Origin: Salinimicrobium sp963709775
GTDB taxonomy: Bacteria > Bacteroidota > Bacteroidia > Flavobacteriales > Flavobacteriaceae
NCBI GenBank assembly: GCA_963709775.1
Contig: CAVPXS010000012.1
Span: 62,001-126,000 of the forward strand
Direction of reading: 5' to 3'
Length of the DNA stretch: 64,000 nucleotides
Shown piece by piece: positions 1-7,629 of the stretch. The notes beneath the pieces were generated by a model. It did no database searches. It was given only the letters and a program-made list of their open reading frames with translations, and was not told where the DNA came from. Position 1 is the stretch's first letter, and each line of letters opens with the position of its first letter. Both the position numbers and the translations under genes were made by a program.

Positions 1-140
1 TGGCGATTTTAAAATCTGGCCTTGACCGTTTAGATGCTAAACTAACCACCGGCACTTCGACATGCTTAGTGTGAATTCCGGAGTAACAACAAAAATCTAA
101 TGATTTTAATGAACTTTTGGTGCTGTGAACACCAATAATA
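1..140 (-). other. Possible structured mRNA leader downstream of rpsI
   Basis: No open frame of useful size lies between the rpsI stop and the window edge. Read on the minus strand, the stretch holds two small hairpins: a 6-bp stem at 117-135 (TTGGTG/CACCAA) and an AAAATC-ATTA-GATTTT stem next to it. In Bacteroidota the gene after rpsI is usually rpsB (ribosomal protein S2), whose mRNA often carries a structured leader for feedback control. A leader here is inference, because the downstream gene is outside the window. Neither hairpin has a T-run, so a plain terminator is less likely. Confidence 0.3.
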
Positions 141-527
141 TTAACGTTTAGAGAACTGGAATTTCTTACGAGCTTTCTTCTGACCGAATTTCTTACGTTC
201 AACCATTCTTGGGTCTCTTGTAAGTAAACCTTCTGGTTTAAGAGTAGTTCTATTCTCAGCGTCCAATTCTACCATAGCTCTGGAAAGGGCAAGGCGAATA
301 GCTTCTGCCTGTCCAGTAATCCCACCACCGTAAACATTTACTTTGATGTCAAAGCTTTCGTTGTTTCCGGTTAAGTTTAGCGGCTGTCTTACTTTATACT
401 GTAAGGTGCTGGTAGAGAAGTAATCCTTAACGTCTTTTTTGTTTACAGTGATGTTACCGCTTCCTGTAGAAACGTACACACGTGCAACTGCCGTTTTTCT
501 ACGGCCAATTTTGTGAATAACTTCCAT
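141..527 (-). CDS. rpsI: 30S ribosomal protein S9
   Basis: A protein of 128 residues, the usual length for S9 of the small ribosomal subunit. It starts with the hallmark IGRRKTAVARVYV block, has the central YGGGITGQAEAIRLALSRA segment, and ends in the basic tail FGQKKARKKFQFSKR, whose terminal Lys-Arg reaches the P-site tRNA in the assembled ribosome. Its ATG overlaps the last base of the rplM stop (TAATG), so the two are translationally coupled. It is co-transcribed from the rplM promoter, the conserved bacterial arrangement. Confidence 0.98.
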   Translation of the reverse strand: MEVIHKIGRRKTAVARVYVSTGSGNITVNKKDVKDYFSTSTLQYKVRQPLNLTGNNESFDIKVNVYGGGITGQAEAIRLALSRAMVELDAENRTTLKPEGLLTRDPRMVERKKFGQKKARKKFQFSKR

Positions 528-982
528 TACTTAAGATCGTTTAAGTTAATAGTTTTTGGTTTTTGCGCCTGTAGGTCATGTTCTGATCCTGCAAAAACTC
601 TTAGGTTACGGAAAAGATCTGCTCCAAGTTTGTTCTTTGGTAGCATTCCTTTTACTGCATTTTCCACAAGTCTCTCTGGACCTTTAGTGAATAATTCCGT
701 TGCAGTTAAACTTCTTTGACCCCCAGGATAGCCGGTGTGGCGAATGTACTCTTTAGAGTCCCATTTCTTTCCTGTTAAGTTGATCTTCTCGGCATTGATA
801 ACAATTACGTTATCACCACAATCAACGTGTGGGGTGAAATTAGCTTTGAACTTTCCTCTTAGTAGCTTTGCTACTACAGAAGAAAGGCGGCCAAGGGCCT
901 GTCCTTCGGCATCAACAACAACCCACTCCTTATTTACAGTGGCTTTGTTGGCAGAAACCGTTTTGTAGCTTAATGTGTCCAC
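527..982 (-). CDS. rplM: 50S ribosomal protein L13
   Basis: A protein of 151 residues, normal for L13, an early-assembling protein of the large subunit. Recognisable blocks are WVVVDAEGQALGRLSSVVA near the N-terminus, DCGDNVIVINAEKI in the middle, and KGMLPKNKLGADLFRNLRVF near the C-terminus. It is the first gene of the rplM-rpsI operon. An AT-rich leader of about 55 bases separates its ATG from a strong flavobacterial promoter. The ATG at 982 gives the conserved N-terminus. Confidence 0.98.
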   Translation of the reverse strand: MDTLSYKTVSANKATVNKEWVVVDAEGQALGRLSSVVAKLLRGKFKANFTPHVDCGDNVIVINAEKINLTGKKWDSKEYIRHTGYPGGQRSLTATELFTKGPERLVENAVKGMLPKNKLGADLFRNLRVFAGSEHDLQAQKPKTINLNDLK

Positions 983-1018
983 ACTAATTAAATTTACTTA
1001 ATAATTAAACATTCCATT

Positions 1019-1068
1019 CCCTGCATAAAACAGGGGTGCAAATGTACAATTATAAATTTATATTACAA
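1019..1068 (-). promoter_or_regulatory. rplM-rpsI promoter with start-site hairpin
   Basis: On the minus strand a -33 TTG (1066-1068) is followed after exactly 19 bases by TACATTTG (1039-1046), a full match to the Bacteroidota TTG-N19-TAnnTTTG consensus. Just downstream, at 1019-1035, the transcript can form a CCCTG/CAGGG hairpin with a 7-base loop. It could be part of an autoregulatory leader, though that role is inferred. Confidence 0.75.
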
Positions 1069-1301
1069 ATGCCAGATTACTAATTTAATGGAGTTGAAGT
1101 TTCTGGTTTTCAGACCTGTTGCAAATGCCGCCGGAATTTAATTTTTTCAGCCTTCGAAATCCCCTCTTTTAGGGAATTTTCGACCTTCAATTTCTAACCT
1201 TCAAAGAAAATATCCAGCTTTAATAAATCGATGAAATACATTTAACACCGACTAAAGGAGAAATAAGTGTTAAAAAATTATTAAATAAAATTTCCCTCTC
1301 C

Positions 1302-1309
1302 TACATTTG
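1302..1309 (+). promoter_or_regulatory. -7 element of the lipoprotein gene
   Basis: TACATTTG matches the flavobacterial -7 box TAnnTTTG. No TTG lies at the expected -33 distance. Transcription would begin around 1314-1316, leaving about 20 bases before the ATG at 1335 but almost none before the ATG at 1320. This supports the downstream start. Confidence 0.55.
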
Positions 1310-1334
1310 TACCCTCAAAATGAAGAACTTGACT

Positions 1335-1937
1335 ATGAAAAGATTATTACTTAATGCAATGGTGGGGATTATGCTGGCGCCACTTTTTACTGCCTGCTCA
1401 AAGGATAATGTGAACAGTGATGTTCAGGAATTGAATCTTACAGGAACCACTTCAATTCAGGAAGTCAATATTTTGGCAGCAGACCTTGTAGGAACATGGA
1501 ACATGTACTCCATGACTTCAATGGAAAACACCGTTGATTTCGACCAGGATGGTAACAGGACTAATGACCTTCTATTAGAAACCGATTGTTTCGATCCCAT
1601 GTATTTTATATTTAAAGAGGATGGTGGCGTGGATACCCATCAGGCCAGATTATTCTTTAGCGAGGCTACCGGCATGTTCTCCTGTCAAACAACAGGCGAC
1701 TATTCTGCAACCTATGAAATTGTAGATGGAAATGAACTTACAATTACTTTTTCAATAGATGGACAGCAATACGTCGAGACCAGAACAATAAGTCTTTTTT
1801 CTAAAGAGAATGCAGAATTTCTAAAAGTAACCCTTACAAAAATGGAAACAAATGCTGCAGTTTATGTAGCACCAGATCCCGGCAACACTGTGGCTTCAGA
1901 GATTCAAAAAATTGAAATGATCTATATAAAGCAATAA
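1335..1937 (+). CDS. Lipocalin-like outer-membrane lipoprotein, function unknown
   Basis: About 200 residues from the ATG at 1335; an in-frame ATG at 1320 would add five residues but sits at the predicted transcription start. The N-terminus is a type II signal peptide with lipobox LFTAC (cysteine about residue 21 of the short form), followed by SKDN. The body reads like the lipocalin-like lipoproteins common in Flavobacteriia: a VGTWNMYSM motif, then alternating beta-strand segments with DVTxDG-like acidic turns and paired cysteines. It stands alone between divergent rplM and convergent polA and ends at a good terminator. No enzymatic role is evident; a small-ligand-binding or envelope role is a guess from the fold. 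Confidence 0.75.
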   Translation: MKRLLLNAMVGIMLAPLFTACSKDNVNSDVQELNLTGTTSIQEVNILAADLVGTWNMYSMTSMENTVDFDQDGNRTNDLLLETDCFDPMYFIFKEDGGVDTHQARLFFSEATGMFSCQTTGDYSATYEIVDGNELTITFSIDGQQYVETRTISLFSKENAEFLKVTLTKMETNAAVYVAPDPGNTVASEIQKIEMIYIKQ

Positions 1938-1963
1938 AAATCTTTTTTGCCCCCTGAATGATC

Positions 1964-1997
1964 AAAACCTTCGGAACCTGTTTCCGAAGGTTTTTTT
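1964..1997 (+). terminator. Rho-independent terminator after the lipoprotein gene
   Basis: A 13-bp perfect stem (1964-1976 with 1982-1994, core CCTTCGGAA) with a 5-base loop runs into seven T. The A-run on the left arm means it can also serve polA transcripts arriving from the other strand. Confidence 0.88.
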
Positions 1998-2086
1998 ATT
2001 GGCATTCGTTCTGTTTTTTCTTTGGAATAAATTCCGGGGCTACGAAAATCCCAATTTTGAATATTGAATTTTGAACCTTGAATTGT

Positions 2087-4912
2087 TTAGTGTGCCTCGA
2101 GCCAGTTCTCTCCCGTGCCTAGTTCCACTTCCAGCGGGACATCCATAATAAATGCATTTTCCATCTCGTGCTTCACCATTTTCTGAATTTCTTCCAGTTC
2201 GGGACGGTAAACATCAAAAACAAGTTCATCATGAACCTGTAGCAGCATTTTGGTTTTATAACTTCCTTCCTGCAATTTTTTGTGGATGTTGATCATTGCC
2301 AGCTTAATAATATCGGCAGCACTTCCCTGTATTGGGGCATTAACGGCATTTCTTTCAGCGGCACTGCGTACCATCTGGTTTCGGGAATTGATATCTCTTA
2401 AATATCTCCTTCTGCCAAGCACTGTTTGTACATAACCATTGTGGCGGGCAAATTCCACTTGCTCACTTATAAAATTCCGAAGTTTTGGATAGGTCTTATA
2501 ATAGGTGTCGATCAATTCTTTTGCTTCTCCTCTTGAAAGATTGGTCTGGTTGCTCAACCCAAAAGCCGAAACCCCGTAAACTATTCCAAAATTCACTGTT
2601 TTTGCATTGCTACGCTGCTCACGGGTCACCTCTTCTAAAGGTACATTGAACACTTTTGCGGCGGTAGAAGCATGAATATCCTGGTTTTGCTGAAAAGCAG
2701 AGATCATATTATCTTCTTCACTTAAAGAGGCGATGATTCGTAACTCGATCTGCGAATAATCGGCAGCCAGTAAAATATGGTCTTTGTCGCGAGGTACAAA
2801 TGCTTTTCGCACCTGCCTGCCTCTTTCGGTCCTTATAGGGATATTCTGCAGGTTGGGATTATTGGAACTCAGTCTTCCGGTTGCCGCAACGGTTTGCATA
2901 TAATCTGTATGCACTCTGCCTGTGGTTTCATCCACCTGCAGGGGCAAAGCGTCTATATAGGTGTTTTTTAATTTGACCAGTCCCCGGTAATCAAGTACCT
3001 GTTGCACGATCTTGTGCTGCGGAGCCAGGGCCGAAAGAATTTCTTCCCCGGTAGAATACTGTCCCGATTTTGTTTTTTTGGGCTTGTCAACAAGTTTCAG
3101 TTTTTCGAACAATATAATCCCTAGCTGTTTTGGCGAGCCTATGTTGAACTCTTCCCCTGCGGTGTCAAAAATGCCTTTTTCAAGCAGGGTTATATCTTTA
3201 TCAAGTTCCTCCGAAAGGTTGGAAAGAAAATCTTTATCAAGTTTTATTCCTTCCAGTTCCATATCGGCCAGGACACGTACCAATGGGATTTCGATCTCAT
3301 TGAAAAGTTTCTCGGTTTTGGCTTCTTTAAGTTCTGGAGTGAAATGTTGCTTTAACTGCAGGATCACATCGGCATCCTCAACGCTGAATTCCGTTTGCTG
3401 CTCGAGGGAAATGTCGCGCATGGATTTCTGGTTTTTGCCTTTCCCCAATAATTCCTCCACAAAAACAGGAGAATAATTCAGATATGTTTCTGAAAGCACG
3501 TTTAGGCTGTGGCGCATATCGGGATTAATAAGGTAGTGGGCGATCATGGTGTCGAACAGTTCCCCTTTAAACCTGATGTTGTATTTTGCCAGTACCTTGA
3601 TATCGTGTTTCAGGTTTTGGCCCACTTTTTCGATATTTTCAGCTTCAAAAAAGGGCCTTAGTTTTTCCATCACTTCCTGGGCCGCAGACCGGTCTTCGGG
3701 AACAGGGATATAAAATCCTTTTCCGGCTTCCCATGAAAATGCAACTCCAATAATTTCTGCGGAAAGCGGATTCAATCCTGTTGTTGTAAATTCAAAACAT
3801 ACACAGGATTGCTTCATTAAATTCTGAAGGAAGAGTTGCATGGCCATGCCTGTAGCGACACTTTGGTAAACATGCGGTACATCTTTAATGGTCTTCCTGC
3901 CCGAAAAATTCTCGATACTTTCGGTTGCTTCGGTCCCAAAAAGGGAAAATTGACCTGCTCCTGCCTGCCGCTCCTGGGCCTTTGCGGTTGCCGTACTGGT
4001 AACCTGTGTAGGTCGTGCAGTTTCCCCGCCCGAAAACAGCTTCAGGAATTGTTCTTTTAAACGACGGAATTCCAGTTCTTCAAAGATCTCCTGTACTTTT
4101 TCTGCATCGGGCATGGAGAGTTCGTAATCTTCAGCATGAAATTTCACGTCACAGTCGGTTATGATGGCGGCCAGTTTCCGGGAAATCCTGCCCTGCTCAG
4201 CATGGGCTTCCACTTTTTCACGCATCTTGCCTTTAAGCTTATCGGTATTTGCAAGTAAGTTTTCCATGCTACCAAACTCCTTCAGGAATTTCTTAGCCGT
4301 CTTTTCACCTACCCCGGGCAAACCGGGAATATTATCGACCGCATCTCCCATCATTCCGAGGAAATCAATCACCTGCTCGGGGCGTTCTACAGCAAATTTC
4401 TTCTGCACTTCGGGAATTCCCCATATTTCAATGCCGTTACCCATACGGGCAGGACGGTACATAAAAATATTTTCGGAAACCAATTGGGCAAAATCTTTAT
4501 CGGGTGTTACCATGAACACCTTATAATTTTCTTTTTCGGCTTGTTTTGCCAGGGTTCCTATAATATCATCGGCCTCACAGCCCGGCAACACTACGACGGG
4601 AATGTGCATTGCTGTCAAAATATCCTGGATATAAGGAATGGCTTTAAGAATAGGTTCGGGTGTGGCATCCCGGTGGGCCTTATAAGCTTCAAACATTTCT
4701 GTACGTGCGGCGCTTCCTTCCTTGTCAAAACACACTGCCAGGTGATCTGGCTGTTCCCTTCTTATGACGTCGAACAGGGAATTCATAAAACCCATGATGG
4801 CCGAAGTATCCTGGCCTTTTGAATTTACAATGGGATTATTGATAAAGGCATAATATCCTCTAAAGATTAAAGCATAAGCGTCAAGAAGGAATAAGCGTTT
4901 TTGGTCGGCCAT
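2087..4912 (-). CDS. polA: DNA polymerase I, proofreading motifs degenerate
   Basis: A protein of 941 residues, full length for PolA, which fills repair gaps and removes Okazaki primers. Residues 1-300 are the 5'-3' flap nuclease (LFLLDAYALIFRGYYAF; GDAVDNIPGLPGVGEKTA). About 350-525 is the 3'-5' exonuclease fold, and 560-941 the polymerase (AADYSQIELRI, RRSNAKTVNFGIVYG-like O helix, LQVHDELVF). In exonuclease motif I the usual D-x-E of FDTETTG is replaced by FEFTTTG (about residue 373). Motif III begins with Phe instead of Tyr (FSVEDAD, about 508). Motif II Asp (NLKHDIKVL) is kept. Polymerase residues look intact, so a polymerase with weak or no proofreading is inferred. The gene is monocistronic. 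Confidence 0.97.
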   Translation of the reverse strand: MADQKRLFLLDAYALIFRGYYAFINNPIVNSKGQDTSAIMGFMNSLFDVIRREQPDHLAVCFDKEGSAARTEMFEAYKAHRDATPEPILKAIPYIQDILTAMHIPVVVLPGCEADDIIGTLAKQAEKENYKVFMVTPDKDFAQLVSENIFMYRPARMGNGIEIWGIPEVQKKFAVERPEQVIDFLGMMGDAVDNIPGLPGVGEKTAKKFLKEFGSMENLLANTDKLKGKMREKVEAHAEQGRISRKLAAIITDCDVKFHAEDYELSMPDAEKVQEIFEELEFRRLKEQFLKLFSGGETARPTQVTSTATAKAQERQAGAGQFSLFGTEATESIENFSGRKTIKDVPHVYQSVATGMAMQLFLQNLMKQSCVCFEFTTTGLNPLSAEIIGVAFSWEAGKGFYIPVPEDRSAAQEVMEKLRPFFEAENIEKVGQNLKHDIKVLAKYNIRFKGELFDTMIAHYLINPDMRHSLNVLSETYLNYSPVFVEELLGKGKNQKSMRDISLEQQTEFSVEDADVILQLKQHFTPELKEAKTEKLFNEIEIPLVRVLADMELEGIKLDKDFLSNLSEELDKDITLLEKGIFDTAGEEFNIGSPKQLGIILFEKLKLVDKPKKTKSGQYSTGEEILSALAPQHKIVQQVLDYRGLVKLKNTYIDALPLQVDETTGRVHTDYMQTVAATGRLSSNNPNLQNIPIRTERGRQVRKAFVPRDKDHILLAADYSQIELRIIASLSEEDNMISAFQQNQDIHASTAAKVFNVPLEEVTREQRSNAKTVNFGIVYGVSAFGLSNQTNLSRGEAKELIDTYYKTYPKLRNFISEQVEFARHNGYVQTVLGRRRYLRDINSRNQMVRSAAERNAVNAPIQGSAADIIKLAMINIHKKLQEGSYKTKMLLQVHDELVFDVYRPELEEIQKMVKHEMENAFIMDVPLEVELGTGENWLEAH

Positions 4913-5014
4913 GAAATTATTTTTTACGCGATAAAATTAAGAAACTAAAACGAGTATTAAGAATTGGCAAAAGTGTAGCGGGATATTAAACATTGATCAA
5001 TAGCCAATGCCTTT

Positions 5015-5066
5015 AAATAATTAACCTGGTCATTGACTTTTGGCTCAATGACCAGGTTAATTATTT
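5015..5066. terminator. Long perfect hairpin between polA and the sugar transporter
   Basis: Two 22-base arms (5015-5036 and 5045-5066) pair perfectly around an 8-base loop CTTTTGGC. The outer parts are A/T-only (AAATAATTAA/TTAATTATTT) and the core is CCTGGTCATTGA. It lies 63 bases beyond the transporter stop on the minus strand, in front of polA's upstream region read the other way, so it most likely ends the asparaginase-transporter transcript. The length and perfection are unusual for a terminator. Confidence 0.6.
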
Positions 5067-5128
5067 AATCCCATGAATTTACCCGACTAGCATTTTTTGT
5101 CACAGGTAAACTTCTATTTGACTATATC

Positions 5129-6442
5129 TTATATCGCAATCTCTGTTTTTCTACGGCGGTAACCATAGTAAAGAATATAACTGTAGCACAACATCACAAG
5201 GATAAGTGCAAGATTAAATCCATAGGAATCTGTGATGTAACCAAAGGCCGGAGGGATAATTGCTCCACCCACGATCATGGTACACAATACTCCCGATCCC
5301 TGTGGCTTGTTATCTCCAAGTCCGTCAAGCGCCAGACTGAAAATGGTAGGGAACATGATGGAGTTGAACAATCCTACTGCGATCAAGGACCACATTGCTA
5401 CAAGTCCGGTAGTTAGGTCGGAAATTAGGACAAGTCCAATGGCGCAGGCTGCAAAGAAGCTTAGTACTTTTGCCGGGTTCAGGATCTTAGTAAGATAAGA
5501 ACCAATAAAGCGGCCAATCATGGCTCCGGTCCAGTAGAAAGTCACAAATACTCCCACTACCGCCATATCTGTAGAGGTAGTGACGCCCGAGGATAAGATC
5601 CATTCGGCCAGGGTTCGCATAAATGGCGTTTCCCTGATTATATCGGGAAGGTTAAGGCTTAAAAAGTAGTTGACCATATAGGAACCAATAGCTACCTCGG
5701 CACCTACGTAGAAGAATAGTCCAAAAGCACCCATTATCAGGTTGCGGTTCTTAAGTACTACCCCATAATCATTGGAGGCTTCGGTGTCTGTTACCTTCGG
5801 AAGTTTTACAAAAAGAAAGACCAGGGCTATGAGGATAATAAATATGGCTATCCCAACGAAAGGAGTTTGTACGGCTGAAGCTTCCGCAGCATAATATTTA
5901 ACTCTTTCGGCTTCGGTCATAAAAGCAATCTCATCTTTTGTAAGTACTTTATCACTAAGGATAAAAAGGGCACCAAGGGCAGGGGCGATCGCTGTTCCCA
6001 AAGAGTTAAAGGCCTGTGACAGGTTGAGTCGGCTGGAAGCAGTTTTTGCGGGGCCGAGAATGGTTACATACGGGTTGGCTGCAACCTGCAGGATAGTGAT
6101 ACCACCGGCCAGGATGAAGTAACCAACCATAAAAATTCCGAAGACCCTGTAGGAAGCCGCCGGCCAAAAAAGAAGGCAACCTGTAGCCATGGTAAAGAGA
6201 CCCAGTACAATTCCTTTTTTATATCCAATTTTGGAAAGCAGCCATCCTGCCGGAATTGATAACAGGAAATAGGCGCCAAAAAAGGCAAATTGAACCATTC
6301 CTGCCTGGAAATAAGTGAGGGTGAAAACTTCTCTTAATCTTGGTATGAGGGAATCTACTAATACAGTGATAAAGCCCCAAAGGAAAAAAAGTATGGTTAA
6401 AAAAATAAAAGCGGTACGATAGGATTTTTTTTGTTCTTCCAT
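5129..6442 (-). CDS. FHS-family sugar/H+ symporter (MFS)
   Basis: A 437-residue protein with about 12 membrane segments. It belongs to the fucose-galactose-hexosamine symporter branch of the major facilitator superfamily: FFLWGFITVLVDSLIPRLRE at the N-terminus, ILQVAANPYVTILGP and SSRLNLSQAFNSLGTAIAP in the first half, and FPTIFSLALDGLGDNKPQGS in the second. Family members carry fucose, glucose/galactose or N-acetylglucosamine with protons across the inner membrane. It follows the glycosylasparaginase gene by only 4 bases, so one mRNA is certain in practice. That partner suggests an amino sugar released from glycoproteins (GlcNAc) as substrate, which is inference. Confidence 0.9.
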   Translation of the reverse strand: MEEQKKSYRTAFIFLTILFFLWGFITVLVDSLIPRLREVFTLTYFQAGMVQFAFFGAYFLLSIPAGWLLSKIGYKKGIVLGLFTMATGCLLFWPAASYRVFGIFMVGYFILAGGITILQVAANPYVTILGPAKTASSRLNLSQAFNSLGTAIAPALGALFILSDKVLTKDEIAFMTEAERVKYYAAEASAVQTPFVGIAIFIILIALVFLFVKLPKVTDTEASNDYGVVLKNRNLIMGAFGLFFYVGAEVAIGSYMVNYFLSLNLPDIIRETPFMRTLAEWILSSGVTTSTDMAVVGVFVTFYWTGAMIGRFIGSYLTKILNPAKVLSFFAACAIGLVLISDLTTGLVAMWSLIAVGLFNSIMFPTIFSLALDGLGDNKPQGSGVLCTMIVGGAIIPPAFGYITDSYGFNLALILVMLCYSYILYYGYRRRKTEIAI

Positions 6443-6446
6443 GGTT

Positions 6447-7412
6447 TTAAAAATAGAATTTACTGGCTACATTTTTGTTCTCTCCTGCCTTGTATTCCAT
6501 ATAGGAAAAGCCTTTTTGGATGCAGTAAGAACCTACTTCACCTTTTTTGTTGATGGCAATAAATGCCGCCTGGAAATCTTTGTAATTTGAGTTTTGTTTA
6601 ATTATTCGTCGAATGGCTGTCTCACATGCTTCCTGCGGAGAAATTCCCTGTCTCATTAGCTCCACGATTAGAAAAGAGCCTACACTTTTCAAAATTGCTT
6701 CGCCCATTCCCGTTGCGACGGCACCTCCCACTTCATTGTCAAGAAAAAGCCCGGCCCCTATAATAGGAGAATCTCCTACACGCCCGTTCATTTTATAAGA
6801 CAGGCCCGAACTGGTACATGCACCTGCGATATCACCTTTATGATCTATGCAGAGCATGCCGATAGTATCGTGATTTTCAATATTGATAATAGGCTTGTAC
6901 TCTTTTGTTTTAAGCCATTCCTTATATGCCTTTTCTGAAGCTTCGGTAAGAAGATCTTCTTTTTCAAATCCCTGCTCCTGCGCAAATTGATCGGCACCTT
7001 CTCCTGCCAGGATCACGTGCGGTGTTTCTTCCATCACTTTTCTGGCAACAGAGACTGCATGAGTATTATGTTTCAGATACACTACTGCACCTGCATTCCC
7101 CTTGGGATCCATGATACAGGCATCCAAGGTCACATTCCCTTCCCTGTCTGGAGCCCCACCACGCCCCACTGTGGTGTTGCGTATGTCGGCTTCTTCGACC
7201 ATCACTCCCTGTTCCACGGCATCAAGAGCCGATGCTCCTGTTTCAAGCATTTCACCGGCCTTAAAACTGGCATTGGGAAATCTCCAGGTCGCAATACAGA
7301 CAGGGTCGAAATTTGTCATTTTTGGCAGGTTTAAAAAATCAATAAATGGAGAAACTGTGGCAACTCCAATTCCACTAAGGGAGGTGTTTTTTATGAAATT
7401 ACGTCTTTTCAA
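6447..7412 (-). CDS. N4-(beta-N-acetylglucosaminyl)-L-asparaginase
   Basis: A 321-residue Ntn hydrolase that cleaves the GlcNAc-Asn link of N-glycopeptides. The precursor self-cleaves before the catalytic threonine in NHDTIGM (about residue 185), followed by CIDHKGDIAGACTSSG; substrate contacts lie in GRVGDSPIIGAGLF and GGAVATGMGE. The N-terminus MKRRNFIKNTSLSGIG resembles a Tat or Sec signal with an RR pair, so the enzyme is probably periplasmic, as for other Bacteroidota homologues. It is first in a two-gene operon with the sugar symporter. A sequence close to the -7 box (TACATTTA on the minus strand, 7446-7453) lies about 35 bases upstream of the ATG. Confidence 0.93.
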   Translation of the reverse strand: MKRRNFIKNTSLSGIGVATVSPFIDFLNLPKMTNFDPVCIATWRFPNASFKAGEMLETGASALDAVEQGVMVEEADIRNTTVGRGGAPDREGNVTLDACIMDPKGNAGAVVYLKHNTHAVSVARKVMEETPHVILAGEGADQFAQEQGFEKEDLLTEASEKAYKEWLKTKEYKPIINIENHDTIGMLCIDHKGDIAGACTSSGLSYKMNGRVGDSPIIGAGLFLDNEVGGAVATGMGEAILKSVGSFLIVELMRQGISPQEACETAIRRIIKQNSNYKDFQAAFIAINKKGEVGSYCIQKGFSYMEYKAGENKNVASKFYF

Positions 7413-7629
7413 GTTTAGCTAAAACATAATAAAAGGAGTCGGCTGTAAATGTATGAAAAGAGATTTAGAAAATTGTAGACATAGCGGGTCGCATTACATG
7501 AGAATGCTCATATTTACTGGTGAAATTTGTTCTGTATTGTATAAACTGCTTTAAGTCACAGTTCTTAATAAACTATTAAAGTTCCGGAATTTCGAGCAGA
7601 ATAGTACATTCACATTTTAAACCTGAATT

